From Tillandsia leiboldiana (lineage: Eukaryota > Streptophyta > Magnoliopsida > Poales > Bromeliaceae): a DNA stretch of 64,000 nucleotides. This document shows, piece after piece, positions 54,404-64,000 of the stretch (position 1 is the first letter of the stretch; each line of letters starts with the position of its first letter). The translations under genes and the position numbers were made by a program. Location of the stretch: assembly GCA_029204045.2 (NCBI GenBank), contig CM055063.1, positions 29,808,810 to 29,872,809 of the forward strand. Direction: 5' to 3'. Under the pieces are notes generated by a model. That model did no database searches. It had not been told where the DNA came from and saw only the letters and a program-made list of their open reading frames with translations.

Positions 54404-55332
54404 AACTTTTTCTTTAGAAAATTTCAGAGAAATTCAAGAAAAACCAGAAAAAGATTGTAAGCACAGATGTGTATCAACTTTAAACAAAAATCATCGTTTC
54501 ATACAACAAGAATTAGATTATGCCAAATCTATCAATAATATCCAAAATGAAACGAGAATTTACAAAAATTAAATCCCTTAAAGTTGAACACCTTCAATTA
54601 CATCTAACTTGATCTTATGAGTAATGCCTTTATCAAATCATCAATTCAGTAAAGAAAATGAAATACAAAGATCAATAGATGTTTGAAATCCCAAATATAG
54701 TAGATAATGTATCTAGACAATCTGTTGAAGAGAGTGGCTCTTTGAGCATCTTTCTTTAAAAACCCACCTTATACCAACCTTGAAATTTGACGGAGTCAAG
54801 TATTTCAACATGCATTTTACTTAATCAAAATTTGAACAACCATGCTTGGTATACATGTGGTAGCTGCACACAATACTCGGACGACCGAGGTGGTAGCTCT
54901 TTCCTCCATGTGGTGGTAGTTTTCACACTCCTCATTGGGATGTAACTCTTTCCACATCTTTTGAGCATTTTACTTTTCTTTGACTCCCCCTCAATTGGCT
55001 ATCAATTATTTAAGATATAAAGTATTCAACCAAAAATTGATCTCGATTTCATACTCGACTAAGCAGTCAAATAAGATAATGACTATACCAAGAGATCATT
55101 GAGAGAGAAATTGACTTTGATCACTCAGAAGATGATTTAATTAACATAAATGATCATTGCAACAGTGAAATATTATGATGGCAAAAGCATAATAAATTTC
55201 TAAATGTGCGAAAAGATGCAATTAAAGTCAATTATGATCTATGCTCAATTAATGTCCTATGTACAAACATAGATAATGAACAAAACAAAACAAAAACAAA
55301 ACCTATCCTAAGCAAAGGTTTCAAAAAGAAGT
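54404..55332 (-). other. Element C region between RNase H and the internal promoter
   Basis: Contains the conserved non-coding module (about 54840-54996, with the TCGT hairpin and a TTGAGGGGGAGTC run). The rest is AT-rich with no ORF. Confidence 0.65.
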
Positions 55333-56584
55333 TTATTTCAAGGAAAGCAATCCAATTGCTTTTCGCAAATGAATAAAATGTTTTTGATCCAAAGGTTTTG
55401 TTAGAATGTCAGCTATTTGATCCTCAGTTGGAATATATGAAAGTTGAAGAGTATTTGATTCAACTAGCTCTCTAAGAAAATGATATCTAAGTTCAATATG
55501 TTTTGTTCTAGAGTGCAACACAGGGTTTTTAGAAATGTTAATTGCACTTGTGTTGTCACAAAGGATTGTTACCGAAGATGCTGAAATCCGGAAGTCGCTC
55601 AACACACTCTTCATCCAAATGAGTTGGGTTGAACAACTACCCGCTGAAATGTATTCCGCTTCGGCAGTCGAGAGTGCTATGCAATTCTGCTTTTTACTGT
55701 GCCATGCAACAAGGCAATGGCCAAGATAGAAGCATGCACCACTCGTGCTTTTCCGATCATCCACTGATCCTGCCCAATCGGCATCTGACTATCCAACAAT
55801 ATCCAAACTTGTTCCCATAGGATACCAAATTCCGAAATTAATTGATCCTTTGATATACCGGATGATCCTTTTCACCGCTTTCAGGTGAACCTCCTTTGGT
55901 GCAGATTGATATCTCGCGCAGATCCCAACACCAAAAGATATATCCGGGCGACTAGCCGTGAGGTAAAGTAGACTTCCAATCATACTTCGATACAGTTTCT
56001 CGTCTACATTCTCACTTTGTGATTCACTTCCAAGTCCCTTGTGGCTAGTTCCCATTGGAGTCAGAAAATCCTTCGAATTTTCAAGATCAAACTTTTTAAC
56101 CAACTCCATTCCATACTTGGATTGACTCAAGTGAATACCTTCATCATTTTGTTTAATTTGCAATCCAAGGAAATAAGTCAATTTGCCCATCATGGACATC
56201 TCAAATTCGCTTTCCATGGTCTCCGCGAATTTAGAAGCATCATTATCTCTTGTTGCGCCAAATACAATGTCATCGACATAGATTTGTGCTACAATGAAAT
56301 TGCTTTGATAATGCTTCACAAAGAGAGTCCTATCAGCTCCCCCTCGAGTGTAGCCCTTCTCCAAAAGGTGCTTTGTCAACCTTTCGTACCATGCTCGCGG
56401 TGCTTGTTTCAGACCGTAAAGAGCCTTTTTCAAACGAAAAACATGGTTAGGTTGTTTATGGTCTACAAAACCTTTCGGTTGAGCCACATAAACTTCCTCA
56501 TTTAAAAACCCATTTAGAAATGCGCTCTTAACGTCCATTTGAAATAATTTGATTTTAAAATGACAAGCAATAGCAAACAGTATA

Positions 56585-56589
56585 CGAAT
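56585..56589. repeat. Target-site duplication of the Cassandra TRIM (left copy CGAAT)
   Basis: Repeated at 57166-57170. Removing the TRIM rejoins the RT reading as in B. Confidence 0.95.
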
Positions 56590-57165
56590 TGTGACACCCC
56601 CGGAATTTGGATTAGTCATATATATAAATGATATAATATGACTAAATCTCATAACCCGGCTATAGCATTTTGGATGGTAGCAAGATCCAAGAGGTTATGA
56701 GAGTTAAGCGTGCTAGAGCTAGAGTAGTTCTAGGATGGGTGACCCCCTGGGAAGTGGGGCGTCACAGTTGGTATCAGAGCCATTCACCAGCCGGAAATGT
56801 GAGATGAGTATCGGCTGAGCCAGGGTAATATTACAGGTAGAGCGAGGCTCCCCGGCTAATGACCGTTGTGGGTGGAGTGCAGCTCCCCACAAGGTCGGCT
56901 AAGGCTAGCGAGACGAGTCTCACATCGCCTGGTGCTTGTGAGTGTGCTTGAGCCTGACGTGGACGTCAGGGCTTAAAGGGGGGAAGAATGTGACACCCCC
57001 GGAATTTGGATTAGTCATATATATAAATGATATAATATGACTAAATCTCATAACCCGGCTATAGCATTTTGGATGGTAGCAAGATCCAAGAGGTTATGAG
57101 AGTTAAGCGTGCTAGAGCTAGAGTAGTTCTAGGATGGGTGACCCCCTGGGAAGTGGGGCGTCACA
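56590..57165 (+). mobile_element. Cassandra-type TRIM retrotransposon (576 bp)
   Basis: Two 177-bp LTRs (56590-56766 and 56989-57165) that look identical flank 222 bp. The inside has a primer site TGGTATCAGAGCC (56769-56781) and a polypurine tract AAAGGGGGGAAGAA (56975-56988). No coding capacity. The LTR includes a 5S rRNA-derived stretch, the hallmark of Cassandra TRIMs of vascular plants. It lies antisense to its host element C, within RT. Identical LTRs indicate recent insertion. Confidence 0.95.
56701..56755 (+). promoter_or_regulatory. 5S rRNA-derived Pol III promoter in the Cassandra left LTR
   Basis: Resembles the 3' half of plant 5S rRNA: box A-like AGTTAAGCGTGCT (56702-56714), intermediate element AGAGTAGT (56721-56728) and box C TAGGATGGGTGACC (56731-56744). 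The right LTR copy is 57100-57154. It is not a 5S gene; the 5' half is not recognisable. Confidence 0.9.
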
Positions 57166-60100
57166 CGAATGGACTCGAGTCTAGCTACAGGGGCGAATGT
57201 TTCATCAAAGTCTATACCTTCTACTTGAGAGTAGCCTTGAGCAACTAATCGTGCCTTGTTCCTGATGATAGTACCATCCTCATTTTTCTTGTTCTTGAAG
57301 ATCCATTTGGTACCTATCACATTATGTTGCTTTGGAGGCTTCGTTAATTCCCAGACTTTGTTTCGCTCAAATTGATGGAGCTCTTCCTGCATTGCTTTAA
57401 TCCAGTAGTCATCCTGAAGAGCTTCATCTATGTTCTTTGGTTCGATTAAAGATACGTAGCAAGCGAATCCACAAACCAACTGCCTCCGAGTTCTAACTCC
57501 TTCTTGTGGATCTCCAATAATATTCGATTCCGGATGATCCTTGGAGATTCGTAGCGTTTGTTGAAACGGAGTACTCGGAGATATATGAGATGATTCCTGC
57601 ACATTAGATAAACTTGAAGAACCATTAGATGCATCATTAATATTGGAAGTATTATTATGAGAAGATGCAACGGCAGGAGAATCATCATCTAGAGAGATAT
57701 CGAGGGTAGATTTTTCAGATGCAAAGTGGAAAGCTTCATCTACTTTAACATTTATAGATTCTACGATCGTCTTAGATTCCAAGTTAAATACTCGATATGC
57801 TCTACTATTAGTAGAATACCCCAGGAAAATCCCTTCGTCACTTCGTGAGTCAAACTTTCCAAGATTTTCACGGTCACGTAAAATGTAACACCGACTCCCG
57901 AAGATGCGAAAATATTTGATGTTGGGTTTTCTACCACACCATAGTTCATATGGTGTATTAACGTTCCCGGGCGCAAATAAACTCGATTAATTACATAGAT
58001 TGCAGTGTTCACAGCTTCAGCCCAAAAATGTAGCGGTAAATTCCGGCTGTGAAGCATAACACGTGCCATCTCTTGAACAACCCTGTTTTTGCGCTCGACA
58101 ACACCATTCTGTTGAGGTGTATAGGGTGCAAAGAATTCATGCTTAATACCGTTTGAAGTACAAAAGTCAATGAATTTAGAATTAATGAATTCTCCACCTC
58201 TATCACTTCTAACACGAATGATCTTTTCATTCTTTTCAATCATAATACGAAGGCAAATCTCGTGAAAGGAATCAAAAGTATCAGCTTTTTCTTTTAAAAA
58301 TGCTACCCAAGAATACCGAGAGAAATCATCAATCATCAAGAAAATATACCATTTACCTCCCAAAGATGGTTGACGAGTTGGCCCCATTAAATCCATGTGT
58401 AAAAGTTCCAAAGGCCGTTTTGTACCAACGTGGTTCAAGTTCTTGTGTGCAGTTCTGGACTGTTTTCCCTTTTGGCAACCACCACACACAATGTTTTGTT
58501 TAAATAAAAGTTTTGGAACCCCCTTGACCACGTCCTTGTTTGAAATTTTAACAAGTTCCTTAAAATTTATGTGACCTAGCCTTTCATGCCAAAGTGTTTC
58601 ATTATTCAAAGAAACTAGGTTACATTTTTCTGAAATTTTATTAGGAACAACATAGCAATTGTTTTCAGATCTAACCCCTTTTAAAAAGAAGACATGGTCC
58701 TTATCAGTTACAACGCATTCAACAGATGAAAAGTTAACTGAAAAACCATTGTCGCAAAGTTGACTTATGCTTATGAGGTTAGTCTTAAGGCCATCAACAA
58801 ATAAGACGTTTTTCAAAATCGGGCCATCTGGAATAGCTACCGTCCCTTTTCCAACAATTTTGGAAGATCGACCGTCTCCGAAAACAACAAGTCCACCGGA
58901 GATTTTCTCAAGATTTTGAAAACTATTTTTGTCACCGGTCATGTGACGGGAACAACCGCTATCCAGATACCAAGACGAACTATCATATGCATGCAAGGAA
59001 ACATTGGTAACAAGACAAGGAAAAATTTCACCTTTGCGCACCCAAACCTTTTTGGAATGCGTCGGTAATGGTCGTGAAGTTATATGCCTAGGTGAAAGCA
59101 TCTTGTTAAAACGATTGCTGCTCCTTGATGTTGTCGTCTTGCGCGGTAAACTACCAGGGTTCTTTTCTTTCAATTGATTTGGAATTGATTTCCGAGGAAT
59201 CACCTTTGTGGTAGTCATTGCAAGAGATGTTTGAGGTGAGCATTTGACTCCCGTCTTGCAATATCTTCTTATGTGCCCTGAAACACCACAACGAAAACAT
59301 ACCTTAGATCTTGACGATCCCAAAGAGGATGAAGTAGGTTTGTTGTCATTGTTTGTCTTGAATTCCGGTGTCGGAGGAGGAGATACCGACTGAGGCACAA
59401 AAACTGTCCCACTCGAACTTGGACTGTTTCCAGTTGAGTGTATCCGAGGCCGAACCGATTTGATTGACCAAGACCAAGAAGTCTATCCAACTTACTCCTT
59501 CCTGAAGAGAATCGCTGTAAGTCATCCTTGAGTTGGAAAATGGTCTTTGTCATTTCCAGGTTATCCTGTCGAGCCTCGTTGTAGAGCTTTGAGAAGTGAT
59601 TCGCTTTATCCACCAGATTTGTATGTTCCTTCTCAAGTTGCTCATTGGACTCTTGAAGGGAAACATTTGCTTTTATCAGGTTTTCCCTTTCCACTTCAAG
59701 AGCGTTTGAGAGAGAAATTGCCCTTTTTGCTTCTTCTTCGAGATCATGCAATCTCCCTCTCAAACTCTTGTTTTGCTTAGCCACTTTCTTTGAATCCCTC
59801 AAAAGTCTGTGGTAGGCTAGAGCAAAATCTTCACCTTCCGAATCATCCGATTCATTGTCCGTTGCATTCTTTTCAACAGTGGAGTTGGACAATGACTCGG
59901 ACGTACTTGCCATAAAGCACATGAAGGGTGAAGATATGGACGCGTGGAATGCCGTGGAGCTCTTTTCTTCATCACTTGAAGACGACTCATTTGTCGTTGA
60001 GTTGTCATCCCAAGTGACGACTTGCATCACATTCTTCTTTGCCGGATACTTGTTGGGACACTCCGTTGCAATGTGGCCGTAGCCTCGACATTTGAAGCAT

Positions 60101-61048
60101 TGTAGTTGTCCCTCTGAACTTTTCTTATCCTTTGAGAAGTTCTCTTGCTTTCTTGACTTGTAACTTGAAGTACCCTTGCCTTTGTTCGACTTTCCGAAGG
60201 ATGGAGATTTACTTGAATTACCCCTTCGAAAGTTGCGGCGAAACTTCCTTGTCAAGAGAGCGAGCTGCTTCTCAAATTCCTCCATAGAAAGGTTCTCGTC
60301 ATCGTCTGAGGAGGATGTATCTGCGTCTTCTTCCTTAGTTGTTTTCAACGCATAACCTGAAGACTTAGAAGTGGATGCCTTTCCAGAAGAATTGTTAGTA
60401 GTAAACGTCATTTCATATGTTTGTAATGAACCAACTAATTCTTCTACACGTATTTCGTCCGGGTGTTTAATAGTTTCAATGGCTGTAACCTTTGGGCGAA
60501 ATCGTTCAGGAAGAGTTCTTAAGATCTTTCTTACAATCTTAAATTCTGGAATCTTCTCTCCCAGGTTAGCACATGAGTTTACGATGTCTTGCAATCGTGT
60601 ATAGTAGTCTGTGAAAGATTCATTTTCTGCCATCAAGATAGAGTCAAACTTGCTCGTAAGCATTTGCAGTTTCTGAATCTTCACGAGGTTAGTTCCCTCA
60701 TGTGTAACCTGAAGAACATCCCAGATTTCTTTCGCAGTCTCACATGCTGAGATGCGAGAGAACTCAGTTTGAGATAAGGCATTAAAAATGGCATTAATTC
60801 CCTTGCCATTGTAAGAAGATGAATCTAACTCTTCCTTGGTCCATTTCGACCTAGGTTTTAAGGTGCGAACATCACCAATAAATTCAGTTGGATTAGACCA
60901 TCCTAATTCAATTGATTGCCACACCCGTTCGTCGATGGAAATTAAAAAGGCTTTCATCCGCACTTTCCAGTACGCATAATTTGTTCCATCGAAGAACGGG
61001 GGTCGGTTGATGTTTCCACCTTCAACCATTGTTTACAACCCTATTCCC

Positions 61049-61060
61049 GCTCTGATACCA
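61049..61060 (-). promoter_or_regulatory. Primer binding site of element C
   Basis: TGGTATCAGAGC on the minus strand, two bases from the 5' LTR. Confidence 0.93.
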
Positions 61061-61062
61061 CT

Positions 61063-62413
61063 TGTTGGGTTATATGTAATAAGTATCTAAATAGGGGAAA
61101 AAAAAACACCTAGAGGGGGGTGAATAGGTGTAAACGTATAAACACTCAAAAATCATTGCGATAAAAACCCAATGCGGAAATAAAAATAACTCGCAAGATT
61201 TTTACGTCGAAAACTCCATCACCGGAGTAAAAAACCACGGGACCGATAACACGGCAGAAATCCACTAGAATTAAAACACGTACAAGGTGATTTACCGTAC
61301 ACACTTACGACTCAACCTTTTCCATACGCTCCTAGAGGATCTTCTCCGCTCGCTCCGCGACGCTTCTCGAATCCACGATCTGCGCCCAACACCGAATCCA
61401 CGGCGTCCAACGTCGAATCCACGACGTCCGACCGAGTCCACGGTCTTCACCCAATAGCACCCTTCGAATCCACGAACGTGCCTCGCTCCGAATCCACGAG
61501 AGCGGTTGAACCTTGAATCCACAAGGACACGCGAATCCACGCGCCGATTTTGGGGTAAATCGTTGTTTTTGGTGGTGATGATCCGCCGAATACTTAGATC
61601 AAAGATAGATCGGAAATACCATCTAAGTATTCATTAGTTTGATTCAACTCAAGATGTGAGTATGAAAACCTAGAATCAAACTAATCAATATAGATAAAGA
61701 AACATAGAGTATTCTCTAATGATTTTCTTTCTTCTCTATATGTGGATCTAGAGCCGTATGAAATAAGATATGAATATGACGGCTATTTTCCTTCTTTTTG
61801 GATTCACCCTAGAAAAAGAGTCATAGGGTCTATTTATAGGTTAGAAACCCTAGGAAGGAGATAAGAATCAAAAACCTACCATTTCTGGAAATTTTACGGA
61901 CGGCGATCCGGATCGGATTAGCTGTGATCCGGATCGTCGTAACGAGTCAGGTAGTTCCAGAAAAAACGAAGGTTCGGGATCCGGATCGAAGTGCTTGATC
62001 CGGATCGTTCACACAGTTCGCCAAACATCAACGTTCGGGATCCGAATTGCGAAGCCTGATCCGGATCGTTCAAGGAAGATGGTAACTCAGTGTTCGGGAT
62101 CCGGATCAAGAGAGGCTACGATCCGGATTGAACTGGTGTATGAACGAACCACCTTCGGGATCCGGATTGAACAACCTGATCCGGATCCTGAACATGTCCC
62201 AAGTCCAGTTTTTGATTTTTATGCAATGAAAGATTCTTCCAAGTGTTTCTACACTACAAGAAGTATTCGGATCACCAAAAATATTTAGTTAAACATACCT
62301 GATCCTTTTGAATTCTTCTTTCTTGAGATTGAGTAAATGATCCAACTTTCTTCACCTTCAATCTTCAAGACTTGAATCTTTCACGAAACTACGCCAACTC
62401 AAATTCCGTAACA
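61063..62413 (-). repeat. Element C 5' LTR (1351 bp)
   Basis: Partner of 50808-52159. TATA 61829-61839; palindromes about 61904-62187; hairpin array about 61368-61543, in which one loop has changed to TGGACT while its GACCG/CGGTC stem is kept. Confidence 0.95.
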
Positions 62414-63565
62414 GTCGCAAGCGGCATTACCATAAGTACTAGCTCGAGGGCATGCTGCCTGAAAATGTCCAGTCTGTCCACACGAAAAACATCGCCCCTG
62501 CCTATGTTCACACTGCTGCACTGCATGCGGCCCACCGCAAATGACACACTCATCCTGATACTGCTGCTGGTGCCTCGGCTGTGGGGACCCCCTGATCTCC
62601 GTCTCCTCTGAAATCCACGACCCCCAGACTGGGATTGTGGCGGCCCCGGGGGTCTCGATCTACTCGACTGTCCAAAATTAGGCGGCACTGGATGCCTCAC
62701 CCCGGAGTTGGTCCCTGGCGCTCCGTCCCTCTCTGACATAAACGTTGTGCCTCGGGAAATCCACCGAGCACGCTCTATGGCCGCATCCAAAGTCGGTGAG
62801 CGGTGCGTGTGAACAAGGTGATAGATATCCTGGTGCAGACCTCTCTCAAACAAATCCACCCTCTGAGCCTCATCAGGGGCAACATGTGGCACACTGTTCA
62901 GCAACTTCTGGAACTCCCGAATGTACTCCTGAAGTGGTCGATCACCCTGTTGCAACCGTCGAAGATCCCCTTCTAGCTTCTGCTTTGCACTATCAGGAAA
63001 GTAGCCCCGCGTAGCAAAGCTCGAAACTCTGGCCATGTCAACAACTGAACTCCCGGTGGTCCAACTGGGCGGACTCGACGCCACCAAATCTCGGCGTCTT
63101 TTCCAAATAGTGCGGCCCCAAATGCACCTGATGTTCTTCCTTGATGAAAAGGTTCTCAAAAAGTTTCTCCATTGCTGCGATCCAGTTCTCAACATCCCAC
63201 GGCTCTGAACTCTGCCCTGAAAACCGCGGAGGGTGGAATTGGTTAAAATAAGCCAACTTGTCGGTGAGCTCCCTTTGCTCTGATTCTGTCAACGGGGTGA
63301 TCTGAGACGAGGTCGACGAAGTCGCTACTGGAGGTGCTGCTGAAGACGTCCTCTGCTCAAACGATCTTATCATACGCTCTATGTTTTCCTCCTGGCGCTT
63401 GGCTGTCTCTTCCAGGCGCCTGACTGTTTCTTCCTGGCGCCTGATTGTCTCTTCCCGGCGCTTGATTGTCTCTTCCTGTTCAGTGTGCTCAGTCCCCTGC
63501 CGGCTCGGGCTCCTTCTCTGCGGCTGATGAGCCCTCGTCGTCGCTGCACGACGTCTCAGCGGCAT
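62414..63565 (-). pseudogene. G3 gag (gag-only gypsy), interrupted by element C
   Basis: Starts MPLRRRAATTRAHQ. The N-terminus is a run of heptads (EETIRRQ, EETVRRL, EETAKRQ types) forming a coiled coil. The gag core (ENWIAAMEKLF, YFPDSAKQKLEGDL, LFERGLHQDIYHLVH) and the basic linker match gag2. G3 has CAG where gag1 and gag2 have TAG after RE-(F/L). A frameshift near 63080 and others break it. Element C inserted near the zinc-finger end, and the remaining 3' part lies at 50535-50807 and 32514-32791. Confidence 0.88.
63400..63478 (-). repeat. 21-bp tandem repeat encoding Gag heptads in G3
   Basis: About four copies of a degenerate 21-bp unit (AGACAATCAAGCGCCGGGAAG-like). Each unit adds one seven-residue coil heptad. 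gag1 and gag2 have at most one or two. Confidence 0.75.
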
Positions 63566-63861
63566 CACAAATAACTGCAACAAATACAAACGTCAGGACA
63601 TAACAACCATACGACCCAATCCAGCGAAAGTCTAAGACATGCCATCCATTCCATAGCATTATGTTGTCTGCAGCCAACATAATGCTTAGGAGCATAAACA
63701 TGCCGGTCACTCATCCCGCCTTCTTGGGAGAGGTATAAACTCAATTCTGGACTCTCGCTAAAAGTCACGACTCTCACGTAGTCATCCTAATGTCCAACCA
63801 CAAGCCTAGGGTTTCTAAGTCCTCAATGACCTATATCCTAGGCTCTGATACCACTCTAATC
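63566..63861 (-). other. G3 leader with primer binding site
   Basis: Homologous to the other G-family leaders. TGGTATCAGAGC on the minus strand is at 63842-63853, eight bases from the LTR. Confidence 0.85.
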
Positions 63862-64000
63862 TGTCATGCCCCGAGGTCGAAACTGCGACCCGGGCTCGCC
63901 AACAGATCCGCCGTCGATACGGGAAGCCCCGCACCGACGAAGCATCTAACCTGCAAAAGGATAGAACTACAGCTACACAGATATCAGAGCGGGAAAATAA
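63862..64000 (-). repeat. G3 5' LTR (start only)
   Basis: Begins (plus view) TGTCATGCCCCGAGGTCGAAACTGCG, the terminal end of the G-family LTR with a few changes, and runs off the window. Confidence 0.88.

Larger units (their letters stand above)
55333..61029 (-). pseudogene. Element C gag-pol, complete in domains but broken
   Basis: ATG at 61027-61029 (MVEGGNINRPP). Gag is open for about 530 codons with a knuckle CFKCRGYGHIATEC (about 60065-60108), then shifts frame near 59440. The next frame holds a second knuckle (about 59258-59305), protease LDSGCSRHM (58940-58966), the integrase HHCC (WHERLGH...CGGC, about 58480-58600), DLMGP, SDRGGEF and ERKNR. Another frameshift lies near 57960. RT restarts at about 57780, is split by the Cassandra TRIM, and keeps YVDD at 56269-56280. 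A TAC to TAG change at about 55786-55788 stops the frame at the start of RNase H, which then continues to 55333. Confidence 0.93.
50808..62413 (-). mobile_element. Element C: Sirevirus-type Ty1/copia retrotransposon with all pol domains
   Basis: Full-length copia element on the minus strand with LTRs of 1352 bp (left, 3') and 1351 bp (right, 5') and target duplication GTCGC. Same family as A and B but without their deletion, so it keeps protease and complete integrase. It also has the internal promoter, intron and accessory ORF, and the same polypurine tract. It is inactivated by small frameshifts, one stop codon and a Cassandra TRIM in RT. It is the reference for what A and B have lost. Confidence 0.94.

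Noticed and set aside
56701..57154. Possible 5S rRNA genes
   Set aside because: Only the 3' half of 5S is recognisable, and it lies inside both LTRs of a TRIM; the Cassandra explanation fits better.

Overview
The window is repeat-filled plant nuclear DNA; I found no host gene, tRNA gene or stand-alone rRNA gene. Every stretch I can explain belongs to an LTR retrotransposon. Sirevirus-type Ty1/copia elements, long-LTR Ty3/gypsy elements and a Cassandra-type miniature element with a 5S rRNA-derived LTR together point to a flowering plant. The species cannot be told from the sequence. A run of 100 N at 9527-9626 is an assembly gap.

Layout. Element A (copia, minus strand, 1-9435, left LTR clipped) lies in a fragment of a gypsy 'G-family' LTR that ends at the gap. 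Element B (copia, plus strand, 9627-17735) starts mid-gag after the gap and is a close relative of A in the opposite orientation. 17736-28778 is a minus-strand G-family array: gag1, LTR, gag2, LTR, with no pol. 28779-30789 is part of another gypsy-like element (H: leader, primer site and a 1.6-kb LTR). 30790 to the window end is one old G-family element (G3) split by two later insertions. Element D (copia, plus, 32792-50534, TSD GAAGC) is in its 3' region and element C (copia, minus, 50808-62413, TSD GTCGC) is in its gag. D itself holds element E (gypsy, minus, 36074-47698, TSD GCTTA, two 4108-bp LTRs). C holds a 576-bp Cassandra TRIM (56590-57165, TSD CGAAT). Four exact 5-bp target duplications fix this nesting order.

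Coding content. Only D has a long undamaged gag (651 codons), but it has no pol. A and B have lost protease and the N-terminal part of integrase. C keeps all pol domains but is broken by frameshifts, a stop and the TRIM. E keeps only scraps of reverse transcriptase. G elements carry gag only. Most or all of these therefore look non-autonomous, moved by proteins made elsewhere.

The most interesting signals are non-coding. (1) The transcribed part of the copia LTRs holds arrays of six to eight small hairpins with an invariant TGGATT loop and stems of different but mostly self-complementary sequence, in two diverged families. (2) A, B and C carry a complete-looking internal transcription unit before a 3' accessory ORF: a cluster of the GATCCGGATC palindromes otherwise found in U3, a TATA box, and a 380-381 bp intron with good splice signals. 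(3) A block after RNase H, with a TCGT-loop hairpin showing a compensatory pair change, is conserved between the two families.
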